Part shown: piece by piece, positions 24,801 to 36,841 of the stretch
Numbering within the stretch: position 1 is the stretch's first letter
How the letters are laid out: every line of letters begins with the position of its first letter
DNA from: Moringa oleifera
Taxonomy: Eukaryota; Streptophyta; Magnoliopsida; Brassicales; Moringaceae
Assembly: GCA_021397835.1 (NCBI GenBank)
Contig: JAJFZO010000889.1
Coordinates: forward strand, 4,278,001 to 4,342,000
Length of the DNA: 64,000 nucleotides
Direction of reading: 5' to 3'
Made by a program: the position numbers and the translations under genes
Notes under the pieces: generated by a model
What the model saw: only the letters and a program-made list of their open reading frames with translations
Told to the model about the DNA's origin: nothing
The model's database searches: none

Positions 24801-27800
24801 CCAGATTCCCGTGCACTTGAGGTCCTTGCTATTTAAGTTCTTTAACTGCTTGATCTTTTGGTGTTAAGCTACTGATTCTTTGAAAAGTAGAATCACTAAT
24901 GCATTTTTTTATTTGCAGGATGGTGATATAATAAATATTGATGTTACTGTTTATCTAAATGTAAGCAGTTCTCCTTCCTTGCAGTGTTAGAAATGAGGAG
25001 GGTTCATCTTGGACTTGGAATAAGTAATGCTTGTTGCTTTGACCTTGTCCTATTGTTGCCTTGACGATGTCTTTTTCAACCATACTGCTGGTTGTGCTAG
25101 CTTGTTTACCTGTCTCAGCGCTGCTTCGAGTTGTGCTAATATTTCATCCATTTTTCTTTTGTTTCGCAAATTACCTGAGCTATGTTTAAAAAGCGCTCTA
25201 CCTAGAGGCAAGGAGCATTTGGTGACCCAAGAAATTCACATGGTGTAACTATTGGCATTATTTGTTTGGCTGGTGGCCCTTGTTTTTTGTTTCAGTGTCC
25301 TCATTGCAAACAATTGAAATTTTTCTTTATGAAGTTGATAGGACAGTTATTATTCGAATAATGTCACAACTTTTGCCTTATGGTTTTTCCTGAGATCATC
25401 TCACATAACATGTTATTCTTGTTCTATGTTATTTTCTGTGTTGTGAGTATCGGAAGTTATCTTAAGCAGTAGGAAAATTTCCCCCCTCTTCTACGTATTG
25501 CATGATCACTGTATAATAATTGCTATTTTAAGAATTTTCTGCTATTTGTTCCCTTCCCTTATAATTTGTTTATTTTGTATTCAGTGATTTCTATCTTATG
25601 TACTCTTTACATGACTATGTTTGCAGGGTTATCATGGTGATACATCAGCGACATTCTTCTGTGGAGATGTTGATGAAGAAGCCAGAAACCTGGTCAAGGT
25701 GCCTTTCTGTAATTATATCGCTGCAGAGTTCTATGCGATCTCTTCTTCTTCTCCTTCTTCTATTTCAAATAAAAAAAAGGAAAAGAAAAAGAAAAGATAA
25801 GAAAACTCATAAGTATTTTCTAGACATATGGATTAGTTGTGAATAATCTGGTAAAATCTATGTTCCCCACTAATAAGTATAATTTATTATTTAACGTAAA
25901 GATTTACATCAAATTTAGGTTGATGCACAAGAAGTTCCAACTTCAGAGATTATTATACTCTTGGTTTTAGATTTTGGTCGTCTGATGTCCTGGAGGATAA
26001 TCAGTTTTAGGTTTATAATGCAGTGAGCATGGGGACTGTGAAATCTGTGATCTGGGCGGAGGTTCAGATCTGCTATGTTTTTTACAGCATGCTTGAGGTT
26101 CAACTCACTACGGATTCAATCAATAATTGATGTTTAATGAGGGAAGTCAAGGTCCACATGACTAGTGTCTTTTTTGTTGCCATCAAAACATCTCTTTTAG
26201 TTCTCTATGTTGGTCCAAAGCCTGCATTACTAAACGTATCAAACAGTTAGATTTAACAGGGACAAAGCAGCCTGTGGCATTGTGCATTGCTGGTCGAACA
26301 CCGTAACCATTCTATTATCTTGTTATGTTATTGAAAAATATTAACCAGCCATCAGAGGATCAAATTATAATGATAATTTATGATAATTTCAAGCTGAAAA
26401 TATCTTTATGACCTTGCTGAGTGTAAATGTGATGATGGTTGACTTGGCTTTGTCTCTTTTTTTTTTTTTTACACTCAAGATTGTCTCTGAAAACTGTGTT
26501 TTTTCAAACTTATTAAGTCAGAGTTTGACATTTAGCATTTGGTATTGCTCTGATCTTATCAGCTTTCTACATGGTTGTTTCTATTGCACTATTGCAGTTT
26601 GTATCTTTGAGAAATGACTGAGATCGTGGTTCTATAGAGTAATTATTTTAACTATGCAGAAAATGGAAAAGAATCTTGTTAGAGTGCTTCAGCTTTGTTC
26701 AGTGTCTCAGTTACTTTCATCAGATTTACTTTTTGAATGTTGTTTAGGTAACCAAAGAATGCTTAGACAAAGCAATATCAATATGTGGACCAGGAGTGCC
26801 GTTAAAGAAAATTGGGAAAACTATCCAGTAAGGCATTAGATATTGTCTATTTTCTTTGTTCTGTATCTGCATGGCCGCAACATTTTCTGGATATCAAGAG
26901 AATTGACTTTTGAGAATTGAATAGATATGATATCCATTGTTGCCATTTCTTTTTCTGCATCTGATGCTCTTGGCATGGTCATATTTTGAATATAGCAATT
27001 TCATCTTTTTCCTTCTGATCAATTAAACAATTTTGTCAAGGCAAAGATTCTGACATCCTAACCAATAACTTTCTTCGTGCGCATTCACAGAAGAGAATAT
27101 TCAAGATTCTTGCATATTTTCATTAGGTTAAGGAAAAAATCTTTTCTTGGTTATGGCCACTATTGATTTAAGGTGGAAATAGGATTTTTATCCTGCTGGA
27201 TAAGCATCTTGTGTAACTACTTAATACCGATGGTTTTTTAAGTGATCATGCAGATAAATATCGTTATGGTGTTGTCCGGCAATTTGTTGGCCATGGGGTT
27301 GGACGTGTTTTCCATGCTGATCCTGTTGTTCTGCATTACAGTAATTATCCTGACCTCAATATTCCACTGTCTGATTCTAGGCTACACTTTGATGTCATAA
27401 GCATTTTGATTTTGTATGTTAAAATAGTTGGTGTTATGATTTAAATTTGCATATTCCTGCTGGCTTTTACTTCTTGTCTGTGTTGTTAGCTATTGCTAAT
27501 TCATTCTAGGCATTTTGTGCTTGTATTAGGCTTGTGTTGGTGTAATGATGATACCAGGGGTCATTCTTGGTTGAATTTCTGTCCAACCAACCCTTTACTT
27601 CAGGCATGAAGTGATTAGAATGTTTAGAGAATTTGTGGAATCCCATCTAATACAGGTGGTCAAGACTTCTGTTCATAAATGCCAAGTTCTAATTATGGGT
27701 GAGTTTTATGTCAAGCAAAACATCTAATGAAAACCATCCAAAATTAAACCATGACATTTACATCTCTATATTGAATGTTCATACAAATGTGTTGTGCTAG

Positions 27801-28406
27801 AGCTACTCCAAGGGATGGAAAAGTTACATTTTCTCTACCTTGACATTCACTCTTCTGCATTTTTCATGAAAGTTCAAAAAATTCTGTTCAAAATAGCACT
27901 TTTGCTTTGTTTGTAGGAAACAACGAAGGTGGACGCATGTTGTTGAATCAAACCTTCACTATCGGTAATGCAATTATGTCCTTGAAACTTACCTCATGTT
28001 TTGATCATTACTTGTTATGCCAACATGCATGTAGGTTGGAAACCGGATAGGAGGAAAGGTAACTCAAAATAATTTATGATCTGTGAGAAATAATTTTAGT
28101 TCCAGGTTCCCTCGAATTATGTTTACGTTCTAGAATAATTGCGTAAATTGTGAAGCACTGGCTTGCACTCACACAGCCATAACTTTTCCAAATGTGATGT
28201 TGCACAACTTGTAATGTGATAGATTCTGAGACTGTTACCTATCCTATGGTAAATTTGCAGAGCCTATGCTGACAATAGGTAGCTCCAATCCTGTAATGTG
28301 GAATGACAACTGGACAGTTGTCACGGAAGATGGAAGCCTGTCTGCACAGTTTGAGCACACAATTCTAATAACAAGGGATGGAGCTGAGATCTTAACCCAA
28401 TGTTAA
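18815..28406 (+). CDS. Methionine aminopeptidase, organellar type (MAP1D-like)
   Basis: Metalloprotease that removes the initiator Met from organelle-made proteins. Ten exons join in phase: 18815-18920, 19998-20067, 24080-24308, 24660-24821, 24919-24960, 25627-25698, 26748-26827, 27243-27340, 27917-27964 and 28261-28406 (350 residues). The catalytic domain from about residue 95 ([13 protein letters not shown]) follows type I MetAP closely. The five metal ligands are visible: D197 (in NIDVTVY), D208 (HGDTSATF), H271 (VGHGVGR), E303 (TIEPML) and E334 (AQFEHT). The substrate-site His is H180 (ICHGIPD). The first 60 or so residues are basic, Ser/Leu-rich and unlike the domain, fitting a plastid/mitochondrial transit peptide. 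The sequence agrees with Arabidopsis MAP1D. Intron 2 is about 4.0 kb because it holds a LINE remnant; the coding frame is unaffected. Exon 3 acceptor (24078-24079) was chosen because it alone keeps the phase. Confidence 0.95.
20520..23900 (-). mobile_element. Decayed L1-type LINE (non-LTR retrotransposon) in intron 2 of the MAP1D-like gene
   Basis: Minus-strand frames carry fragments of plant L1 proteins in the expected order. At 22069-21884 is an endonuclease-like piece ([19 protein letters not shown]). At 21467-21237 is the segment before the reverse transcriptase ([20 protein letters not shown]). At 21153-20944 is reverse transcriptase itself ([19 protein letters not shown], then [13 protein letters not shown]). 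The YADD catalytic region and everything downstream are missing or unreadable, and stops and frameshifts separate the pieces, so it is dead. The minus strand near 20570-20520 ends with a GTTGCACCCC...GGTGCTCAATAAATAA string resembling plant LINE tails, which I take as the 3' end. Material from about 22278 to 23900 is probably the ORF1 side, unassigned in detail. Both limits are approximate; I did not identify a target-site duplication. Confidence 0.8.
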
Positions 28407-29499
28407 ACTTGAAGCTGGATTCTACAAGTGCTTCCAGATCCTTCATACGGGAATTCTCAACATTCAAACATCATTGTATTGGCCTTGTCCCACAAAATTT
28501 TCACGTTGGGTGAGGCATTGTGTTATTAGATTCATCATTTTAATTTTTTAGCAACAGCCAAAAATCCAGGTGCTCGAGTATGCTTTCTTGTTATTGTTGT
28601 TTGAAGCTTCCTCCCCACTGGAGTCACAATGGATCCAGAAAGAAATCGTAACAGTGAAGCACTGTGTATATGAGTCATGATTCATTTAACATAAACTAAA
28701 TTCTCTTGGTTAGAGCTTCATCTTATTGTTTGTACCAGTTGTCAATTATGCCAAATGGTGAATACTTTGGTAATTGATTTTCTCTTTGACTGGTACTCTT
28801 TTCTGAGTATCAACTGTTAGTAACATAGATGTTACGTTATCAAAGCATTTTAATTCATGTTTGTAACAACTTGAGCTTCTCATTGTCCAAACTCGAATTA
28901 GAAGGAGAGTTTCGATAACAACAGATTTTCTAATTCTAGGCAAATTCTCAAATCATATGAAGTCCACACGGAAAGCTTTTCTAATTTTGGTTTCCTAATT
29001 AATTTTAGAATACAAGCACCATAAACGAAAGACAAAAAAAGGTTCTCATTCTCTTAATTCAATCATCAAAACTTATCCTATGAAGAAAACCACCATAATC
29101 TTGGAAGCAACCTCACCTACCCAGTATAGTATAGGGATGGCGAAAAGATGGGCACGCCACTAGTCAGTTGTTCAGACAAATTTAGCTAAGCTTCTACCCA
29201 CCATCTCTTAGTCTGTCCTTAACCATGTACGAGCAATACAGTCACCACTCCATTTTCTTCCAAATCTCCAAGCTGATCCTTCACCAAAAATGCAGGCAAA
29301 ATGTCCAAGCGAAACTAAGTCAATGCTTCTTATCATCATTTCCACATGTGCATGCATGTGCAAAGATAAGCTAACCCATCTTTTGGGCAGTAGTGACAGG
29401 ACCACAGTACATTAATTTGGCGAAGTTAGTTGATTAACATTGACTTTGTGAGTGGCTTTCACCAGGAGACTACTGTTGGCGCCACCTTTTGCATGCATT
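28407..29499. other. Intergenic: MAP1D 3' flank and patatin-like upstream region
   Basis: No gene seen. The first part is 3' UTR of the MAP1D-like gene. The rest is ordinary flanking sequence up to the TATA box of the next gene. Small minus-strand frames at 28943-28746 and 29405-29208 have no family features. Confidence 0.5.
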
Positions 29500-29505
29500 T
29501 ATATA
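29500..29505 (+). promoter_or_regulatory. TATA box of the first patatin-like gene
   Basis: TATATA within GCATTTATATACAGAC, 80 bases before the start codon at 29580. Spacing and context fit a plant core promoter. Confidence 0.6.
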
Positions 29506-29579
29506 CAGACATTGTGGGAACTTCTGGCTTCGCATGCACATTATTGATAGCCAGCAGAACAGAAACAGAAAAAGAAAAG

Positions 29580-31536
29580 ATGGAAAGCAGTTCTCTGACT
29601 GATGAAACCAACAACTTAACTTACGGTGAGAGAGTTACAGTTCTAAGCATTGATGGGGGTGGGATTAGAGGCATTATTCCTGCAACTATCTTGAGCTTCC
29701 TTGAATCTAAGTTACAAGTAAGCATACATATTCATGCATGCCTGCACAAACACGTACGATCAAAGTAATCACACATAGGAGTACAAACTGTTATTTACAG
29801 CAGTCTAATGAAGAATCTGTGTCTGATTCTCTTTTTCAAAAAGAAAATAAACCAAAACGTTGGATGTTATCTTAATTTTCAGGAATTGGATGGTGAAGAA
29901 GCCCGACTTGCAGACTACTTCGATGTGATTGCAGGAACCAGCACAGGAGGACTCATAGCAGCCATGCTGACAGCTCCAGATGAACACAGGCGTCCTCTCT
30001 TCATGGCTAAAGATATTGTTCCCTTCTATCTCAAGCATTGCCCTAAAATATTTCCTCAGTACTGCAAGTAAGTAACTGTATATCCTAGCCTGATCAAATC
30101 AATAGGACTTGCTTTGATTCTCAAGTCTAGCTCAATCTATGCCTGTAATTGACCCTAGCTCTTTTGTGGCAATTTGATAAGCGGAACAATTATGAGAATG
30201 AACACGCTAATTGGACCAAAATACAATGGCAAGTACCTGAGAAAGCTTCTCCCTAAGATACTAGGAAGCCGAAGGCTACATGAAACTTTAACCCGTTTGG
30301 TGATACCCACATTTGACATCCAATTACTACAACCTACTATCTTCTCAACCTTTGAGGTGGGTACCATGCATAACTGGTACATATATTTATTATTATGAAA
30401 CATATGAATCACTTGGCTGTGTTATTGTAATTTGATGCAGGCAGAAATAGATGCTTCCAAGGATGCTTTGCTGTCAGATATCTGCATTAGTACTTCTTCG
30501 GCTCCAACTTTTTTTCCAGCTTATTACTTCAAAATCCTAGACTCAGTAGGAAATCATAGGGAATTTCATCTTGTTGATGGAGGGATAGTAGCTAATAATC
30601 CTGTAAGTGACTTCAACTATTATATGGAAACATAATGAAGTCTCACTACATTCACCAAAAGGTTGCACCACAAAACTTACCGTACTTCGTTATCAAGCAG
30701 ATTAAATTTTGCCGTTTCTAAGTGAATATAATGTGTGCTTTCCATGTTGAAGGCAATGCTGGCTATGAAACCAACCGGAATAGTCTTCCCTGGTGAGCCG
30801 GAAGACCTGCCGGAGCAAACTCTACACTATAGGAGATACCTGGTGATTTCTCTGGGCACTGGAACAAACAAGAAGGAAAAGAAATACAGTGCGATAATGG
30901 CCACCACATGGGGATTCTTGGGTTGGCTTTACAAGGATGGAAGTTCTCCCCTAGTGGATGCATTTACCTTTGCCAGTGGAGACATGGTTGATCTTCACAT
31001 GTCCTTGATCTTCAGATCCAATGCATGTGAACATAACTATCTTCGCATTCAGGTAAACTCTCTATTCAACCTCTCTAGGCCTCCACTTAAATAAAACAAA
31101 TACCCATGATTAGTATGTATAGAAAGGAGAGATCTTGCAGATGATTGATCATGAATTCAGGATGACACGCTGAGTGGTGATGCATCGTCAACTGATAAAG
31201 CAACCATGAAGAACATGGAGGACCTTGTAAAGATCGGAGAAAGACTCTTGCAGAAACCTGTTTCCAGGATGAATCTTGATAGTGGGATTTTCGAGCCTGT
31301 TGAATATGAAGGCACTAATGAGGAAGCTCTCACCAGGTGCTAATACCTGTGATGTTGTATATATAGTACATGGCCATAACTATGCTGTGCTACTCGCTTT
31401 TATCATACTGCAGCTTACTGTTCGAGTCACCATTTGTTGCAGATTTGCACGATTACTATCAGAGGAAAAGAAACTGCGGAAGCAGAGATTCTCCAGAATG
31501 AGAGGCAATGAGGAGTCCATCAACAAACATATCTGA
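29580..31536 (+). CDS. Patatin-like phospholipase / acyl hydrolase (copy 1)
   Basis: Lipid acyl hydrolase that releases fatty acids from membrane phospho- and galactolipids. Seven exons join in phase: 29580-29717, 29883-30067, 30182-30356, 30441-30602, 30753-31052, 31161-31336 and 31443-31536 (409 residues). The catalytic elements are intact: oxyanion-hole loop DGGGIRG at 25-31, nucleophile S66 in GTSTGG, and the dyad aspartate D212 in [16 protein letters not shown]-like sequence ([12 protein letters not shown]) is also present. There is no signal peptide, unlike tuber patatin, so a cytosolic or membrane-associated protein of the PLP/pPLA-II group is more likely. Such genes are often induced by pathogens or phosphate stress, but nothing here shows that directly. 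The exon 3 acceptor (30180-30181) is the least certain border. A second copy with the same intron phases lies inverted at 44513-42609. Confidence 0.94.
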
Positions 31537-31915
31537 AAAATATGTTAACTGAATGATATTGAACTTAATAGATATTTGTGAGCTTAAATAATGTATCATC
31601 ACATTTCTAGCCAGTTTCAATTGAATCTTTGGAATTGCCTGTTGCAATATTATGATTTGGTTTATTATATTTGTGATTTTAGGTATTTTTGACTTTTTTT
31701 TTCAGAATTTCTTGACTCTTCTTTTTTCCGCTCCTTTTTAGATAGTTATAAAGATTAATTAAATATATAAGAATTCACGGACATGCCACGTCTGTAGAAA
31801 GCAGAATCCTACTCTCCCGTAAGGTCAAGGAAGCTCCCCCCAAGAAGTTCTTTAATTGCAAATCTCTGTTCAATCTGATCTATAATTTTGTGAGAAACTG
31901 AAATGAAAAGTAGAG
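31537..31915. other. Short intergenic: lipase 3' flank and PPR leader
   Basis: About 380 bases holding the 3' UTR of the lipase gene and the promoter or leader of the PPR gene. No other feature seen. Confidence 0.5.
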
Positions 31916-33835
31916 ATGATAGTATGGAGATCACGAAGAACATTATCATCTCTCTGCAACCAAATAAATCTCAAACTTCTGTATCCTTCGAACCTAAACC
32001 ATCTTCTTCAACAGTGCAGCAACTCAAAGTCGCTGAACCAAGGCAAACAAGTTCACCAGCGAATAATCTTATATGGGTCCGCGGAATATCCTTTCATGGT
32101 AACCAAACTGGTCCAAATGTATGCAGATTGCGACAATTTAGCGTCTGCCCAGAAGTTGTTTGTTAAATTGCCGCAACCTAATGTGTTCGCGTGGACTGCG
32201 ATCCTTTCATTGTATTCTAGGCATGGTTTGTACAAGAAATGTGTGGAAAGTTACAGGGGAATGAAGTTCGATGGTGTTTTGCCTGATAATTATGTGTTTC
32301 CTAAGGTGTTGAAAGCGTGCACGCAACATTTGTGCTTGGAGGCAGGGACTCAGGTTCACAAAGATGTGATGGTTTGCGGGTCTGAATTGAATTTACAGGT
32401 TTGTAATTCATTGATTGATATGTATGCAAAATGCGGTGATATTCTGAGTGCCCAAAGGATTTTTGATGAGATGGTAGAAAGAGATTTGTTATCATGGAAC
32501 TCCATGATTTCAGGGTACGTGTGTAACGGGTTGCTCAAGTTGGCTGTGGAGTTATTTGGTTTCATGAGAGAAGATGGGCCTCAGCCTGATATTGTCACTT
32601 GGAACACTGTTATGGATGCTTATTGCCGGATAGGACTCTGCGATGAAGCTTGGAAAATCTTTGCAGAGATTGAAGAGCCTAATATCATCTCATGGACTAC
32701 TTTGTTCTCAGGCTATTCAAGGACAGGGAAACATGACACTGCACTGAGGATTTTCAGAGATATGGTGAATAAAGGGGTGGTCTTTCCTGATTCAGGTTCT
32801 CTTTCTAGTGTCCTTGTTTCCTGCAGATATCTGGGTGCTCTAACGAGTGCGAAAGAAATCCATTGTTATGGGATTAAAACGAAAACAGGAACTAAATTTT
32901 ACAGTTCAGCGGGTGCCGCCTTGTTGACAATGTATGTCAACTGCTGTAGAGTTCAGGATGCAAGAAATGTTTTCGAACTAATGGACAAATCTGATATTGT
33001 CACTTGGAATGCCATGATTCTTGGATTTGTTGATCTGAGAATGGAGCACATGGCACTCGAGTGTTTTACCGAACTTCAGAAAACAGGAATCAGGAACAAT
33101 CAAACCACAATATCTACCATACTGCCAGCTTGTGATTTGAAATCTGGGAAACAAATCCATGCCCACATCATGAGAAACAGCTTTCATTCTGTTGTTCCAG
33201 TTTCCAATGCATTGATTCACATGTATTCAAAAAGTGGGAATATCAGGTTTGCACATTCTGTATTCTCTGAAGTGGTGGACAGAGATCTTGTGTCATGGAA
33301 TGCAATGATTGGAGGGTATGCAATGCACGGCCTTGGCCAAGCTGCTCTTCAGCTTCTGCAAGAGATGAATCGATCAGGTCTTTTCCCTGATTCCATGACA
33401 TTTACTTCTGCTCTATCAGCTTGCACTCACTCAGGGCTTGTGGATGAGGGCCTGGAAGTCTTTCACAGCATGACTAAAGACTTTGGCCTAATCCCTTCCA
33501 TGGAACATGTTGCTTGTGTTGCTGATATGCTAGGCCGAGCTGGTCGGCTTGAAGATGCTGTTAGGTTCATTCAGACAATGCCTGTGAATCCAGATAAAAG
33601 TATCTGGGGGTCCCTACTTGCTGCCTGTCAAGCGCATCAAAATGTTGATATTGGAAAGCTGGCAGCAGAGCAACTAATCCGCCTGGAACCTGAGCACACA
33701 GGGCATTATGTGACACTGTCAAATATATATGCTAGAGCAGGAAGATGGGATGATGCTGTAGAGGTGAGAAAGCAAATGGAAGGCAGAGGCCTGGTCAAGC
33801 CAACGGGACAAAGCTGGATCCAAAGTGGAAACTAA
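31916..33835 (+). CDS. Pentatricopeptide repeat protein, PLS class with C-terminal E motifs
   Basis: Intronless gene of 639 residues. PPR proteins bind organellar RNA one base per repeat and act in C-to-U editing, splicing or stability. Repeats are visible along most of the length, for example VFAWTAILSLYSRHGLYKKC, LLSWNSMISGYVCNGLLKLA, IVTWNAMILGFVDL and LVSWNAMIGGYAMHG, with the P, L and S spacing typical of the class. The end (DKSIWGSLLAACQAHQN, then GHYVTLSNIYARAGRWDDA, then GLVKPTGQSWIQ) is the E region. The DYW deaminase domain that often follows is absent, so if it edits RNA it would need a partner. The basic N-terminus (MIVWRSRRTLSSL) could be a mitochondrial or plastid targeting signal. 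It starts only 380 bases after the lipase gene on the same strand. The overlapping frame from 31903 is a shadow. Confidence 0.95.
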   Translation: MIVWRSRRTLSSLCNQINLKLLYPSNLNHLLQQCSNSKSLNQGKQVHQRIILYGSAEYPFMVTKLVQMYADCDNLASAQKLFVKLPQPNVFAWTAILSLYSRHGLYKKCVESYRGMKFDGVLPDNYVFPKVLKACTQHLCLEAGTQVHKDVMVCGSELNLQVCNSLIDMYAKCGDILSAQRIFDEMVERDLLSWNSMISGYVCNGLLKLAVELFGFMREDGPQPDIVTWNTVMDAYCRIGLCDEAWKIFAEIEEPNIISWTTLFSGYSRTGKHDTALRIFRDMVNKGVVFPDSGSLSSVLVSCRYLGALTSAKEIHCYGIKTKTGTKFYSSAGAALLTMYVNCCRVQDARNVFELMDKSDIVTWNAMILGFVDLRMEHMALECFTELQKTGIRNNQTTISTILPACDLKSGKQIHAHIMRNSFHSVVPVSNALIHMYSKSGNIRFAHSVFSEVVDRDLVSWNAMIGGYAMHGLGQAALQLLQEMNRSGLFPDSMTFTSALSACTHSGLVDEGLEVFHSMTKDFGLIPSMEHVACVADMLGRAGRLEDAVRFIQTMPVNPDKSIWGSLLAACQAHQNVDIGKLAAEQLIRLEPEHTGHYVTLSNIYARAGRWDDAVEVRKQMEGRGLVKPTGQSWIQSGN

Positions 33836-34693
33836 ACAAAATCCATTTGCTTCCAATGATGTTCTGAATCTTTGAACAGCTGAACAGGTGAGAAAACATA
33901 TTTATTGTCACCTCTCATTATAAATAACAAATTTTTTATCATAAGTTTATAGAATTAAGGTTTTTTTTTTTTTTTAGAGTATGTTATCTCTAAAGGATGA
34001 TAAAATCAATTGAATCAAACAAATAATATTTTGGTGTCAGTTTTTATTTACAAAAAAATATAATAAAATCATACTTGATGTGATCAAATATAATTAGAAT
34101 TAATCTTGAAAGATCAGCTTAAAGTTTATTAAAAACGATTTTCGAAGATTCAAGAAAGGGAAAGCCCAGAAAAAGCAAGTTAAAAATTGATAATCATAGT
34201 CAATAACGTTATTACTAAGGGTATTTAGTAATGATATTAATGAAAAAATTAATTTATTATATTATTAAATATTATAATCTTATTAAAAACTCAATACAAC
34301 TCAAATTAACAGAATCTTGATCCTACCTCTCGATTCCTATTACTTTCATCAACACTATTATAATTAAAGCGAATAATGTATCTAACGGATACCTAACAAT
34401 GTCATACTCTAAGGAATAGCTAATTAATTAATGCATGGCGATGAACTAATATTGAATGCAACAAGTTGGGTCAAGCATATATAATTGTGAAAAAAAAAAG
34501 AGCAATGTTTAATAATAGTGGTTAATTAATAAGTGACTCCATGGTTTGATTTTATTGCTATTGCTTGGTGGGTTTTCCTCCCCTGAGCTTCCACCTTTAT
34601 GTCAGTGACGTGTTAATTTTCAATGACTCGGTGACCATAACAAAACCCTCCTTTACGAGTTATAAATCACCTGATTACATGACACCTGGCACC
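33836..34693. other. Intergenic between PPR and CTLH genes
   Basis: AT-rich 3' flank of the PPR gene followed by the upstream region of the CTLH gene. No gene or repeat recognised. Confidence 0.5.
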
Positions 34694-34700
34694 TATATAA
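34694..34700 (+). promoter_or_regulatory. TATA box of the CTLH gene
   Basis: TATATAA in CACCTATATAATCTCC, 137 bases before the start codon at 34831. Confidence 0.55.
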
Positions 34701-34830
34701 TCTCCCATCCACCTGTTTTTCACTTTACATCGCCGCCTTTCGTCTTTGAGAGAATTTTCCCTTTCCTATAGGAAAATCCCTGACCCAAAAGCACGCACGC
34801 ACTCTTCAGAATTTTCCCGAGAAAACAAAC

Positions 34831-36790
34831 ATGGATTCCAGCCACGTCAACTGGGAGGCACTCGACGCTATAATCATCGATTTTGTCAAATCAGAAAACT
34901 TAATCGAAGACTCTTTATCGTCTTCTTCTCCATTATCTTCTCCGTCGTCTTCTTCCTCGCCTTCTTCTGCTTCTCTCTCCTCTTCGTCTTATCATGCAAG
35001 GTTGATCATTCGCCAGATCAGGGGGTCATTAGAGGCCGGTGACATTGACGCCGCTATTGATATCCTCCGGGCCCATGCGTCTTTTATCCTCGATGATCAC
35101 AGACTCCTCTTCCGGTTGCAGAAACAGGTCAGGGTCGTATCCTCTGCTTTGTGGCTGAGAAAATGCAGTCGAAATGGAATCGATTGGAAATTCATTATCT
35201 GATTTTCGATTTTCAACTGCTGAAAGATAAATTGCTGTTCAATAGTAGGCTATTTGGATTGAATTTTTGGTCTCCTAGAAAGTGAACGTAAAAGAAAAAA
35301 AAAAAAAGGAGATATCTTTTCAGTTCGTTAATGATTTGTACTTTGGTTGGATACTGAATGCATTTTTTGTTTCTGTTTGGTGAATTTTCTTGGCATGAAG
35401 AAATTCATTGAGCTGTTAAGGAGAGGGACTGCTGAGGATCGTGACTCTGCAATTCATTGCTTGAGGACATCTCTTGCTCCTTGTGCACTTGGTGCCTATC
35501 CGGTACTTAATTATTTCTTATTTTATGTGGTATCAACTTTGTTATTGCCTCCTTTTCTTCCTTTTTTTTTCCCTTTATCAGCAGTTTATATTTGAATGGA
35601 GTCCAAAAATGTCCTTTCAAGTGTTATTCCTAGTGCCTGATATTTATAAATGCCATGAGAAGATGATAATGTTTTCAATCGCACCAAGAAGGAATATTGA
35701 CATCCATTTTCTCTGAGAAGAGCTTGTATCAGTATTAGTAGCATTTGCTTACCGTGTTTTTTGCTTCCGAAAAGCTTTGCATTAATGAATTTAGCTTTCA
35801 CTTTGGAAAAGTTAACAGTAGATCTTTAGCTAAGCGGAGCAAGTGAGACTAGGCTGCTGTTTTCATTCTGTTGTAGAATGAAAATTTGAGAAATAGAAGA
35901 AGAGGAAGAAGATGAGAAGTGTCTTATAATGTGCTCTGTTCAAAATATAGGGCTTTGGATAAGAGATTGGTGTTTCATTGTAGTTTTAGTGCCTTTTGGT
36001 CAAAGTGTCTTCTTGTCTAATTCTCAATGCATCTATTGTTTGAAAGCTAAGCACCCTGCGTTTGTTTACGATTATTCCTGGAAAAGATGTTGAGACTGGA
36101 AGATGGATCCCCCTCTGGCAGATAAATTCATAAAATTAGAACATAATATTAGAACTTCACCATTTGTGGTAAAGTTTGACTTTAGAATGTCAGTTTGCTA
36201 TGGGAAATTACTTTTTCATTGATGTTCAGTTGTTTTACTCTGGCAAACTGTTACACTTAAAGTTTTGTGTACGTAATGGACAAGAAATCTGAAAATATTC
36301 ATTGAAGTTCTAGATGGATTTCTTGTATGATAGCTTCTTGGCTTGGATAGTTGCTTTATCTACTAGCACAGTCTCTCTTGCTTGTATAGCAGTTTTATAA
36401 TTTTTTTTAACCTTATGTTAGTTGGGGAAATAATTTTTTATTTAAACAATAACTATGCAAAAATTGACTGATTGGTTTATGTTGCCATCTTTGTTGATTT
36501 TGGATTCTGACATGCCTGTATTTGTCTTTAAGGAAGCATATGAGGAATTCAAGCGTGTTCTTCTTGCGTTCATTTATGACAAAGATGATGAAACTTCTCC
36601 AGTGGCAAATGAGGTGGGTTGTAAACATTTGTAAATGGATATAACCTTTAGAGATTTTTAACTTTTTTTCTTTTTAAAACTTCTCTTAGGTCTTACTCAG
36701 AAAACAAATATGCAAACTTATCCTATTATATGTTGGTTTCATTTCTGGTCTCACGTTGTTAAAGATAATAAGCAGTGAATTGGGTCACAT

Positions 36791-36841
<51 letters not shown>

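Noticed and set aside
34746..35042. Second frame overlapping the CTLH first exon
   Set aside because: Frame-shifted shadow caused by the Ser-codon repeat (TCTTCT); the CTLH frame continues in phase through eleven more exons.
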